Positions 8,292 to 17,249 of a DNA stretch of 20,019 nucleotides are shown in pieces. The position numbers were made by a program, and so were the translations under genes. This DNA is from Ignavibacteria bacterium (GTDB taxonomy: Bacteria > Bacteroidota > Ignavibacteria > SZUA-365), in assembly GCA_016720835.1 (NCBI GenBank), contig JADKJW010000028.1:1-20019 (forward strand), given 5' to 3'. How positions within the stretch are numbered: position 1 is the stretch's first letter; each line of letters begins with the position of its first letter. The notes under the pieces were generated by a model. It was given only the letters and a program-made list of their open reading frames with translations, was not told the DNA's origin and made no database searches.

Positions 8292-8544
8292 CCGATGTGT
8301 AAGGGTCAAGATCACTTGAATTTTAACGGAGTATCTCCCAGAGGGAGAGGGGGAAGAAACCGCGACGAGTATAGATCGTGGAGACACTATCATTTGCTGC
8401 GCAACGAGGGATGCGGACATTCGCATCGCGAGCGGTTACCGGTGTGCCTTGATCTCATCCTTCCGGTTTGCCTAACGCTTGTTAGGTATGACTTCAGGAT
8501 GACGGCCTCGCTCACTGGCAGAACGGCCAGATCACTTCTGCCCT

Positions 8545-8664
8545 CGCTTCGCTCGTCGGACAGGTCGCTCAGATGAGCATGGTGTCTGCGATGCTGAAGT
8601 AAGCCAGACCTTCGCTTCCTCGCCTCGCTTCGCTCGGCTTCGTCGGACAGGTCGCTCAGGATGA
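8545..8664. repeat. Two copies of a GTCATCCTGAGCG-type repeat
   Basis: CGCTTCGCTC-(GGCTT)-CGTCGGACAGGTCGCTCAG-ATGA occurs at 8545-8576 (without GGCTT and with one G fewer) and at 8626-8664. On the minus strand the unit begins TCATCCTGAGCGACCTG and continues into GAGCGAAGCGAGG. This is the kind of dispersed intergenic repeat found in several GC-rich phyla. A further TCAGGATGACGGCC lies near 8493-8506. No function is known. Confidence 0.65.
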
Positions 8665-8691
8665 CGGTTGATTGATGTTCATGCGATAATC

Positions 8692-8768
8692 ACGACTCAC
8701 GATTCACGACTCACGATTCACGACTCACGACTCACGATTCACGATTCACGATTCACAACTCACGAACA
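8692..8768. repeat. Tandem 7-bp repeat (ACGAYTC) abutting the yqeY start
   Basis: Eleven consecutive 7-mers run from 8692. Nine are exact ACGACTC or ACGATTC, the tenth is ACAACTC and the last is the degenerate ACGAACA. C and T forms alternate irregularly. The array ends three bases before ATG 8772, so it fills the place where a ribosome binding site would lie. It is too short in unit to be CRISPR. Confidence 0.9.
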
Positions 8769-8771
8769 ACC

Positions 8772-9224
8772 ATGAATCTGACAGAACAAATAAACGCCGA
8801 CATGAAAGACGCCCTGAAGAGCGGGCGCAAGCTGGAACTCGAGACGCTCCGTACGATCAGGGCGGGGATACTCGACATCGAGAAGAAGAAGATCGGGACG
8901 GTGCTCACCGCGGAGGATGAACTCGGCGTGCTCACCACCGCCGCGAAGAAGCGGCGCGAGGCGATCGAGCAGTACACGCAGGCGGGACGCGCGGAGCTGG
9001 TGGAACAGGAGACGCGCGAGCTGGAAGTGATCATGCGCTACCTGCCGCAGCCGCTCACGGAAGCCGAGATCGAAGCGCTCGTCGCGGAGACCATTGCCGC
9101 GACCGGCGCGGTGGACATGAAGGACCTCGGCAAGGTCATGGGTCCCGTCGTCAAGGCCACGAAGGGCAGGGCCGACGGCGGCGCCATTCAGGCCGTCGTG
9201 CGCCGTCTGCTCGGAGGCGCGTAA
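8772..9224 (+). CDS. yqeY: GatB/YqeY domain protein
   Basis: This is a 150-residue protein matching the full-length YqeY family, a stand-alone relative of the tail domain of the GatB subunit of Asp/Glu-tRNA amidotransferase. It is helical and probably binds tRNA, but its exact role is not settled. Family features are LTEQINADMKDALKSGRKLELETLRTI at the start, AAKKRREAIEQYTQAGRAEL in the middle, ELEVIMRYLPQPLTEAEIEALV, and the tail DLGKVMGPVVKATKGRADGG with a final VVRRLL. No Shine-Dalgarno is present because the start is preceded by a tandem repeat. The stop TAA is followed at once by the GTG of mutS2. Confidence 0.93.
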   Translation: MNLTEQINADMKDALKSGRKLELETLRTIRAGILDIEKKKIGTVLTAEDELGVLTTAAKKRREAIEQYTQAGRAELVEQETRELEVIMRYLPQPLTEAEIEALVAETIAATGAVDMKDLGKVMGPVVKATKGRADGGAIQAVVRRLLGGA

Positions 9225-9227
9225 GTG
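9213..9227 (+). promoter_or_regulatory. Ribosome binding site that fixes the mutS2 GTG start
   Basis: GGAGG at 9213-9217, inside the 3' end of yqeY, lies 7 nt before GTG 9225. The GTG directly follows the yqeY stop codon. This supports the GTG start and translational coupling of the two genes. Confidence 0.7.
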
Positions 9228-11599
9228 GCTGCGACGCATCCCTTCCGCGACGCGATCGACAAGCTGGAATTCGCGCTCGTCCGGCAGACGATCGGCGCGC
9301 GTGCCGTGTCGGTGTTCGGCCGCGAGCGCATCGACGCGCTGGAGCCCTCCACCGTGTTCGCGGAGGTTCGCGACGAACTCGACCGCGTCACCGAGTACGG
9401 GCGGCTGCTGGACGCGGACGACAGGCCGCCGCTCGACACGGTGGACGACTGCCGCGCCGCCCTGCACCGAGCCGCCATCGAGAGCAGCCTCGTCGCGTCG
9501 CAGGACCTGCGGCAGGTGCTGCAGGCGCTGGTCGTGTTCCGCCAGCTCGCCGCATTCTTTTCGAAACGCGAAGAGCGGGTCCCGCTGCTCGCCGGCCTCG
9601 CCGCGCAGCTCTTTGCGGACAAGCTTCTGGAATTCCACATCGACCGGGTGATCGACGAAGAGGGGAACGTGAAGGACGCCGCGAGCAGGGAACTGCGGCA
9701 GATCCGCAAGGACCTGATCGAGAAGACGGGCCAACTGCGCCGCAAGATGGAGAACATCCTCAAGCGCGTGGCCGAGGATCAGCTCGTGCAGGAGGAACTC
9801 GTCACCCTGCGCGACGGGCGCATGGTGCTGCCCGTGAAGAGCGAGTACAAGCGGCAGATTCAGGGCTTCATCCACAGCACGTCGGCCTCGGGGCAGACCG
9901 TGTACATCGAACCCACCGAAACGCTCGACCTCAACAACGACATCCGCGACCTCGAGTTTGCCGAGATCCGCGAGATCGGAAAGATCCTGACCGAACTCAC
10001 CGACCGCGTGCGGCCGCATGTCGCGTCGCTGTTGCAATCACTGGATGTGTACGGCGAACTCGACTCGCTGGCCGCCCGGGCGCGATACGGGCAGTCCGCC
10101 GGCGCGTCGGCGCCCGCGATGCAGGTGCGCGGCGCGCTGCAGATCATCCAGGCGCGGCATCCGCTGCTGCTGCTGCACAAGAAGGCGGCCGACGTGGTGC
10201 CGCTGGACATCGCGCTCGCCGATCCGGAAACGACGGTGGTTATCACCGGACCCAACGCCGGCGGCAAGAGCGTCGCGATGAAGTGCGTGGGTCTGCTCGT
10301 GCTCATGGCGCAGAGCGGCATCCCCGTGCCCTGCGATCCGCGCAGCGTCTTTCCGATGTACGCCGGCGTGTACGTGGACATCGGCGACGAGCAGTCCGTG
10401 GAGAACGACCTGAGCACCTTCAGTTCGCACGTGCGGCGCCTCGCGGGCATCGTGGACGCGGCCGACGCGCGCAGTCTCGTGCTGATCGACGAAATCGGCA
10501 CGGGCACGGATCCTTCGGAGGGCAGCGCGCTGGGCGCAAGCATCCTCGAGACGCTCACGGCGCGGCAGGCGCACGTCATCGCGACGACGCATCACGGCAT
10601 GCTCAAGGCCTTCGCGCACGAGCATCCGATGATGACCAACGCGGCGATGGAGTTCGATCTGCAGTCGCTCGAGCCCACGTACCGCTTCCGCGCCGGGCTG
10701 CCCGGCAGCAGCTACGCCTTCGAGATCACGCGGCGGCACGGCATGGACGGGCGCATCATCGACCGCGCGAAGGAGATCCTCGGCACGCGCAGCGAAGCGC
10801 TCGAGCATCTGCTGGCCGATGTGGAGAAGAAATCGCAGGACCTCGGCCAGCAGCTGCGCGGCGCCGAGGCGGCCGAGCGTTCGCATCGCGCGAAGGTGGA
10901 GGAACTCGACGAGAAACTCGCCGTGCTGAAGCGCGAGGCGAAGAACATCAAGCAGGACGCGCTTGAAGAGGCGAAGACGCTGCTGCGCGACGCCAACGCC
11001 GCCATCGAGCACGCCGTGCGAGCATCCGCGAAGCCCAGGCCTCGAAGGACGCCATCAAGTCTGCCCGCGAACGCGTGGCCGGAGTGCGTGAGAGCATCGA
11101 CGCCGCCCTCGCCGACGATACGGAGGCGGGGAAGCAGCCCGGGAAGAAGGCGCCGCGCCTCATGCCCGGCGACGCCGTCGTGCTCCGCGAGAATCCGTCG
11201 CAGGCCGGCACCGTGATCGACGTCCCGCGCGAGGGACACGTGACCGTGGCTTTCGGTTCGATGAAAATGCGCGTCGACCTCGACGCCCTCGACCGGGCGG
11301 AAACGAAACCCGCGAAGCAGAGCGTGTCCGTGCATCTGCAGGAGGAACGTCCGAAAAGCGAAATCGACGTGCGCGGCATGTACGGCGACGATGCCATCAA
11401 GACCATCGACAATTACCTCTACGAGGCGTACACCGCGGGCTTCGAGCGCGTGGACATCATCCACGGCAAGGGCACGGGCGCGCTGCGCAAGCGCGTGCAC
11501 GAGTACCTGCGCGATGTGCGTATCGTCGCGAGTTCCCGCCTCGGCGAGTGGAACGAGGGCACCTCGGGCGTGACGGTCGTCTTCTTCATCGAGGACTGA
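9225..11599 (+). CDS. mutS2: MutS2 endonuclease/ATPase with Smr domain (one frameshift)
   Basis: MutS2 is a MutS-like ATPase. It is known to suppress recombination in some bacteria and to act on collided ribosomes in Bacillus. The N-terminal part (to ~residue 600) is intact: Walker A GPNAGGKS (342-349), the DLSTFSSH signature, Walker B LVLIDEIGTGTDP (Asp422/Glu423) and a long coiled segment (~510-600). The frame then breaks between 11020 and 11021. Read with one base added there, the protein continues VRSIREAQASKDAIKSAR and on to the KOW-like and Smr regions, with IDVRG (11363) and the nuclease motif IHGKGTGALR. The joined protein would be ~791 residues, the usual MutS2 length, so the break is probably a sequencing error or a very recent mutation. 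As read, translation would stop at 11216 without the Smr domain. Confidence 0.93.
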
Positions 11600-11602
11600 G
11601 CC

Positions 11603-12558
11603 GTGCGCGCCGCCCTGCTGCTGCTGCCGCTCCTCGCCGTGTGTCTCGCGCGGACTTCCGCCGCGCCCGCTGACGATTCGTTGCGCCTGCGCGTCATGAG
11701 CTTCAACATCCGTTACGCGAATCCGGGGGACGGCGCGAACCGCTGGGAGCTGCGCCGCGACCTGGCGTTCACAACCATCAGAAATTACGATCCCGATATC
11801 CTCTGTCTGCAGGAGGCGCTCAAGCCGCAGCTCGACGACATTCTCTCCGCGTTCCCGGGATACGCGCATGCGGGCGTGGGCCGCGACGACGGGAAGAGCG
11901 CGGGCGAGTACGCCGCCATCCTGTACCGCCGCGAGCGTTTCGCGGCATGGTCCGACAGCACGTTCTGGCTGTCCGACACGCCGCAGCTTCCCGGTTCGAA
12001 GAGCTGGGGCAACAACGTGACGCGCATCTGCACCTTCGTGGAACTCACCGATCAGTCCACCATGCAGGCGGTGACGGTGTTCAACACGCATCTCGATCAT
12101 GAATCGCAACCTGCGCGGGAGAAGGGCGTGGAGCTGATCTGTGCCTATCTCGACCGGTGCAAGGGTCCGTACATACTCGCAGGCGACTTCAACATGGGGC
12201 GGGACAATCCCGCCATGCAGAAGCTGCTGGCAATACGGAAATGGCAGAAGCCCCCATGGCCGGCCGGGAAGAAGGAACCGTGTTGGGTTGTCGTCGATGG
12301 TCCGCCCCGCGTCATCGACAGCTATCGCGTTGTTCACGGGGTGGGCGGCATCGAGGGAACGTACCACGCATTCACCGGCAGAACGGAAGGCGAACGAATC
12401 GATTTCATTTTCATTGAACGACTCTTACCGGCGTGGCGTTTTTCTCCTCCGACATCGTGCGCGACAATGCGAACGGCCGCTATCCTTCGGACCATTTTCC
12501 CGTCACCGCCACGATCGCGCTGCACGTGCCCAGCCGCTGGCGGGGACAGAAACACTAA
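11603..12558 (+). CDS. Exported endonuclease/exonuclease/phosphatase-family protein (one frameshift)
   Basis: This is a secreted metal-dependent phosphoesterase of the EEP fold (DNase I/sphingomyelinase/inositol-phosphatase superfamily); the substrate is unknown. A signal peptide (MRAALLLLPLLAVCLARTSA) is followed by SFNIRYAN (Asn35), DILCLQEAL (Glu71), FNTHLDHES (His163), ILAGDFNMGRDN (Asp195/Asn197) and GERIDFIF. The frame breaks at about 12420/12421. With one base added, it continues TLTGVAFFSSDIV and SDHFPVTATIAL, which holds the expected catalytic SDHFP motif, to TAA 12556-12558, giving ~318 residues. GTG 11603 lies 3 nt after the mutS2 stop and has GAGGA at 11591-11595. All key residues are kept, so the shift is probably recent or an artefact. 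Confidence 0.88.
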
Positions 12559-12598
12559 CGCCCGCAGCGTCGCCGATCCACCACCGACTTCATCGCCC

Positions 12599-13883
12599 AT
12601 GCACCGCACCTTCGCATCTCTCCTCCGGCGCGTGTCCGTCACGGCGCTCTTCTTCTTCTTTCTGTGCGCGTGTCCGGCGCAGGCGCAGGTGAAGGCGGCA
12701 CTTCCGGAAGGCGCAAGCGCGCAGACCCGCATTGCGCGTGTATCTCGACTGCGCGTACTGCGAGATGGATTTCTTCGTGAAGGAACTGCCGTATGTCGAT
12801 TTCGTCCGCGATGCGGCAGACGCCGAGGTGCACGTCCTTGTGACGGATCAGCCGACGGGAAGCGAGGGCACGGAGTACACCCTGCGCTATGTCGGCAAGG
12901 GACGCTTCGCGGGCGTCGACGACGAGTTGCGTTTCGCGTCGCGCTCCTTCGAGACGGATTTCGAGGTGCGAGCGCAGGGCGCGCGAGTCCTCGCCCTGGG
13001 TCTGGCGCGCTATCTCGCGCACACGCCCTACGCGGCCGAGCTCTCCCTCGCTTTCGCGAAGAGCGACACGCCCGTGCAGCCCGAGGATCCGTGGGATTTC
13101 TGGGTGTTCAACATCGCGGGCAGCAGTTACATCAACGGCGAGCAGACGTCGACGTACCAGTCCATGAACGGTTCGCTCTCGATCAATCGCGTCACGGAGC
13201 AGTGGAAGTTCCGCTCCTCCGCGTCGCTCAACTACCAGGAGAACACTTTCGAGATCGACGACAGCACCAGTCTCACGAGCATCTCGCGCAACCAGGTGGC
13301 GGATGTGTTGCTCGTGCGCGCGCTGGGCGCGCATGTCTCCGCCGGCGCGTCCGCGGCGTTCAGCACGTCCACCTTCAGTAACGTTGCCTTTTCGGCGTCG
13401 TTGATGCCCGCGATCGAGGTCAACCTCTTTCCGTACGAGGAGGCCACATGGCGGCAGTTGCGCGCGCTGTACTCCATCGGCGTGAAGGACGTGCGGTACA
13501 CCGATACCACGATCTACGACAAGCTGCACTCCACGCTGTTTCTGCATACGCTGTCGCTGACGTACGAAACCAAGCAGCCTTGGGGGAACGCCAGCGGCTC
13601 GCTCTGGTCGTCGAGTTACCTGCACGATGCCGGGAAGTACACGGTCGGCATCAGCGGGTCGTTCACCGTGCGCATCTTCAAGGGATTGGGCATCGATTGC
13701 TACGGAGGCTACTCCGCGGTGCACGATCAGCTTTCCATCGCGAAGGGAGATTTGAGCACCGACGAAATCCTGCTGCAGCGCAGCCAACGGGAGACGCAGT
13801 TCAGTTACTACGCCTCCGTCGGCATCAGCTACACCTTCGGTTCCATTTTCAGCACCATCGTCAATCCGCGCTTCGGGAATTGA
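12599..13883 (+). CDS. Exported beta-barrel-like protein of unknown function (one frameshift)
   Basis: The start MHRTFASLLRRVSVTALFFFF...AQAQ is a clear signal peptide, with cleavage likely after AQA. The frame then slips between ~12720 and 12731. Removing one C from the ACCCGC run joins it to LRVYLDCAYCEMDFFVKELP. That N-terminal domain (CAYC, YVDFVRDAADAEVHVLVTDQPTG, GVDDELRF) looks like a periplasmic domain. After ~residue 160 come alternating aromatic strands (for example WKFRSSASLNYQENTF, YTVGISGSFTVRIF and FSYYASVGISYTFG), ending NPRFGN. This suggests an outer-membrane barrel of ~427 residues. I recall similar uncharacterised proteins in Ignavibacteria-like genomes. It starts 41 nt after the phosphoesterase, probably in the same operon. 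The function is unknown. Confidence 0.75.
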
Positions 13884-13927
13884 CCATGGCAGCTCGGGTC
13901 GCATCGCAACGCATCCCACACAGTTTC

Positions 13928-13940
13928 GGAGGCGTCCATG
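13928..13940 (+). promoter_or_regulatory. Ribosome binding site of the methyltransferase gene
   Basis: GGAGG at 13928-13932 lies 5 nt before ATG 13938. It supports this start over upstream in-frame codons. Confidence 0.6.
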
Positions 13941-14723
13941 CCGTCGTTTGACGAACTCCCTCTGTGGTCCGCGCCCTTCGGTCTGCGACTGCTCGACGCT
14001 GCGATGCAGGAGCATGCGACGCGCATCCTCGATGTCGGCTGCGGCTCCGGCTTTCCGCTCGTGGAACTCGCGGAGCGCTTCGGCCGCGCTACCGTCGCGA
14101 TCGGGGTGGATCCCTGGCGCGACGCGCTCGGCTGGACGATGGAGAAGATCCGGTACACGGAAGCACACGGCGCCTCGGTGGCCGGCGGCGTCTGCGAGCG
14201 GCTGCCGTTCCGCGCTGCAAGCTTCGACCTGATCGTCTCGAACAACGGATTGAACAACGTGGCGGATCTCGCCGCGTCGCTGCGCGAGTGCGCGCGCGTC
14301 GCCGTGCCGGGCTGCCGCATCCACTTCACGATGAATACCGACGGCTCCTTCCGCGAATTCTACGGGATGCTCGGCATCGTGCTGCGCGAACGGGGATTGC
14401 GCGAATGCGTCGAGGCGATGGAACGGCACATCGCGCTGAAGCGACCGCCTGTGCGGCAGGTCTGCGCGCTGTTCCGCGACGCGGGCTTCACGGATGTGCG
14501 CATGAACGAGGACGAGTTTGCGATGCGCTATGCGTCCGGCACCGCCTTCTTCGCGCATCACTTCATCCGCCTGGCCTTTCTCCCGAGCTGGCGCGCGCTG
14601 CTGCCCGAAGCGGAGGCGGACGAGATACTCGCCGAGATGGAGAAACGCCTCAACGTCGCTTCGGAAGAGGGGCCACTGACGATGACCATTCCGTTTGTGT
14701 TGATTTCTGCAAAGCGAGAGTGA
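13938..14723 (+). CDS. Class I SAM-dependent methyltransferase
   Basis: This is a 261-residue methyltransferase of the Rossmann type. Motif I is ILDVGCGSGFP (30-40) and the acidic loop is IGVDPW (55-60). The motif II/III region CERLPFRAASFDLIVSNNGLNNV fits a Methyltransf_11-like domain. The C-terminal half (FREFYGMLGIVLRERGL, FRDAGFTDVRMNEDEFAMRYASG) probably forms the substrate cap. The substrate cannot be named; small-molecule targets such as quinones, lipids or arsenite are typical of the superfamily. It stands alone, 54 nt after the barrel-like gene and 67 nt before the large membrane protein. No signal peptide is present, so it is cytoplasmic. Confidence 0.88.
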   Translation: MPSFDELPLWSAPFGLRLLDAAMQEHATRILDVGCGSGFPLVELAERFGRATVAIGVDPWRDALGWTMEKIRYTEAHGASVAGGVCERLPFRAASFDLIVSNNGLNNVADLAASLRECARVAVPGCRIHFTMNTDGSFREFYGMLGIVLRERGLRECVEAMERHIALKRPPVRQVCALFRDAGFTDVRMNEDEFAMRYASGTAFFAHHFIRLAFLPSWRALLPEAEADEILAEMEKRLNVASEEGPLTMTIPFVLISAKRE

Positions 14724-14790
14724 AACGTCAGAGGGTTTGCGTATTTTCACGCGGTCCAAGCATGCCTCCTTTTAAACGACAGCAGCAGCG

Positions 14791-17004
14791 ATGAAGAAGC
14801 AGACTCGCAAGAATCCCGCTGAGAGCGACCGGCGCGCAGCGTCACACGCATCCGATCCCGGCCTGCAGCGCGCGCTGCTGCTCGCCTGCGTGGCATACGC
14901 CGTGCTGCGCGTCGCGGCGTCGTTCGCAGGCGGCGGTCTCACGCGGGTGTGGGGCATCGACTACGCGTCGTATCTCATCGCGCGGCCGGACATCCTCCTC
15001 GCGCTCGCGCTGCCGTTCCTCGCGCTGCTGCCCGGCGTCGAACGGCGCGTTGCGGCCTGGCTGACGAAGCCCGCGACGGGACGATTCCAGCGGCTGCATG
15101 GACTGATCGCGGCTATGTGCATCGTCGCCGCGGGAGGCATCGTCGCCTCGTTCTCGATTCCGTTCCCGTACCTCGGCGACGCGCCGTACTACCTCGGCGA
15201 TACGTTCCGCGCGGTGCAGCAGACGGGCCGCAGACGGGCATGATCAAGCCGATGGCCTTTCTCACGGGGCATCTCCTCGTGTTTCTGCTCGAAACGTTCC
15301 GCTTCGAGCGACTGGACACTCCATTCGTCTGGCTCGGCATTGCGGGAATCGGCATCATCGTCGCATCGCTCTTTCTCGCACTGCGCAGGGAGAAGCGCCT
15401 GGTCGCGGTGCTCATCGCCGTGCTGATCCTGGCCTCGCCCGCGACGCTGATGTTCTTCGGCTACCTCGAGCTGTACGCGCTCAGTTACGCGCTGGTCGTG
15501 TCGTATTTCCTGTTTCTGTGGTCTGCGCTGCGGCATGGCACGCACGCGGCCATTCCCGGCGTGCTGCTCGCGCTCGCAGTGGGTTTCGGGGCTTCGGCCG
15601 TCGTGTTCGTTCCCTCGTACATCGTGCTGCTCGTCTGGAAGTACGGCGCACCGCGCCTCCGCATCGGACCTGCCAGGGCGGGACTGCTCCTCTCCGCGCT
15701 GATGCTCGCGGGCTTCGCGGGGGATGTTCCTCGTCATCGACACCGGGAACAAGGCCGCGCCGATACTACCGCTCGTGCCGTCCATGATCATCGCCGACAC
15801 GGGCGAGGCCATCGGCGTGCAGCAGTACTCGGTGCTGTCGCCTGCGCATCTGGTCGACATCGCGAACGTCCTGCTGCTCAACCTCGGCGTGCTGCTCTTC
15901 CTCCTGCTCGCCATCGCCGTGCGCGGGTGGCGGTCGATTGACCGTTCCGATCCCGCGCTTGCCGTGTTTGGCACGGCGGCGGTGGGCGGTTTCCCGATCT
16001 GGTTCGCGGGGCAGAGTTATTTCGGACTGGGGCGCGACTGGGATGTGATGACCGCGCCCGTCTTTGCGATTGCCATGCTTTCCGTCGCGCTGCTGGTGCG
16101 GGCGCACGAACGGAAGCTGATCGATCTCGGGCGCATCGCGCCGTTCGTCATCGCCATTGCGCTCAGTGGACTCTTCCTCTGGCTGCGGCCCAACATGAAC
16201 GCCGCCGCGTCAGCCGCGCGCTTCGAGGACCTCATCGCGCAGAACGCTCCCGAGCTGCTGCCGCGCGAATCCTTCGTCGCCTACGAACATCTGCGCAAGT
16301 ATTACCAGAGCACGGGCGAGTCGGAGAAGACCATGCGCGTGCTGCGCAGCATGGCGGAGACGAAGCATCTCGCGCTCGAGTCGTACCGCCGCGTCTTCAT
16401 CGCCCTGGCGAACGCGCGGCACAGCGAGGCGCGCGAAAGGGACTTCGCGTGGCTGCTGGAGCATCTCGTCGACGATGCCCGCCATTTCGGGCAACTGCGT
16501 CCGAAGGACATCGGCGACGCGCGCGACTTCGACGAATTCGCCACGCGCGCGTTCATCGGAGCGGCGCAGGCGGGGTATCCGGAACTCGTGCGCAGGTATC
16601 AGCCGCAATTCGAAGCTGCGCGACCGGCATGGACCGGCGCCGGGCTTGTCCGCGCGTCCGGTGATGCGGCATTGTCCGCGGAGGAAGCTGTATCACTCCT
16701 ACGCGCTTCAGTGACCGACTCCACGCGCGACGCCGAGCTGCTCATCATCGCCGCGGGCGCGTATCAGCAGAAGGGGATGGACGACGAGGCCATCGCGCAC
16801 GTGGAGCGCGCACTCGCGCGGCAGCCGGTGTACTATCCGAAATGGTACCTCGCGCTCGCGGGCATGTACCATCAGAAGGGCCGCGTGGCGGAGGAAGCCG
16901 ATGTGCTCCGCAGATGCGTGGCGAACTGTCCCGGGACGCCGGAGGCGGAGGAAGCGCGCAGGCTGCTTGATACTCCTGCGGAAGCGCCCGCACGCGCACG
17001 GTAG
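14791..17004 (+). CDS. Large multi-spanning membrane protein with C-terminal TPR region (two frameshifts)
   Basis: The protein would have ~737 residues when joined across two frameshifts. The first ~475 residues hold many membrane helices (for example LLALALPFLALL, LIAAMCIVAAGGIVASF, VLIAVLILASPATLMFFGY and IANVLLLNLGVLLFLLLAIAV). The extracytoplasmic loop FPYLGDAPYYLGD carries acidic residues, as in GT-C glycosyltransferases. The tail is helical and TPR-like (EHLRKYYQSTGESEKTMRVL, ELLIIAAGAYQQKGMDDEAI, LALAGMYHQKGRVAEEADVL). The frame breaks first between ~15218 and 15241, in a near-repeat of CAGACGGGC. The second break is at the G5 run 15719-15723, where dropping one G gives GFAGMFLVIDTGN. 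A GT-C-like sugar transferase for envelope glycans is possible but unproven. The start ATG 14791 has no clear ribosome binding site. Confidence 0.75.
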
Positions 17005-17087
17005 CCGAGCGGCGGCGCGCATTTCCGCATGATCACAACCACTTCGCTGTTCGTGCTGCGGACCGTGCGCTTTTTGAGATGACATGT

Positions 17088-17107
17088 GACGCTCCCGGCG
17101 TCGTTTT
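17088..17107 (+). terminator. Possible weak rho-independent terminator
   Basis: GACGC-TCCCG-GCGTC (17088-17102) is followed by GTTTT. It lies ~85 nt after the TPR membrane protein. The stem is only 5 bp and the T-run is short. The rest of the 17005-17249 gap shows nothing else that I can name. Confidence 0.3.
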
Positions 17108-17249
17108 ACCACATCTTCCTGAAATGCATCCGTCGTGTCTTCAAGTATTTTGCGGCAGACTGATTTTATCCTTGTTTGAGCTCAAGAATCTAGTGCAACA
17201 GATTTGCGGATGAAAATCCGTATCCTGGAGCACTACGGCCTACACCAGA

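Larger units (their letters stand above)
8292..8771. other. Gene-free stretch with dispersed and tandem repeats
   Basis: These 480 nt hold no believable gene. The first ~170 nt may be the right flank of the IS110 remnant. The middle has two copies of a dispersed repeat and the end has a 7-bp tandem repeat, both listed separately. I see no clear promoter for yqeY: GATAAT at 8685-8690 has no well-spaced partner. Confidence 0.6.

Noticed and set aside
8692..8768. CRISPR-like array
   Set aside because: Units are 7 bp with no spacers, so it is a simple tandem repeat.
8760..10037. 425-residue minus-strand open frame
   Set aside because: Antisense to yqeY and mutS2; composition is that of a shadow frame.
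11010..11030. Programmed frameshift in mutS2
   Set aside because: No slippery heptamer, Shine-Dalgarno-like enhancer or pseudoknot is apparent, and several neighbours have similar single-base breaks.
10712..12367. 551-residue minus-strand open frame
   Set aside because: Antisense to mutS2 and the phosphoesterase, with no recognisable domain.
12639..14759. 706-residue minus-strand open frame
   Set aside because: It lies opposite the barrel-like gene and the methyltransferase. It is Arg/Glu/Ala-rich with no motif and spans two real genes.
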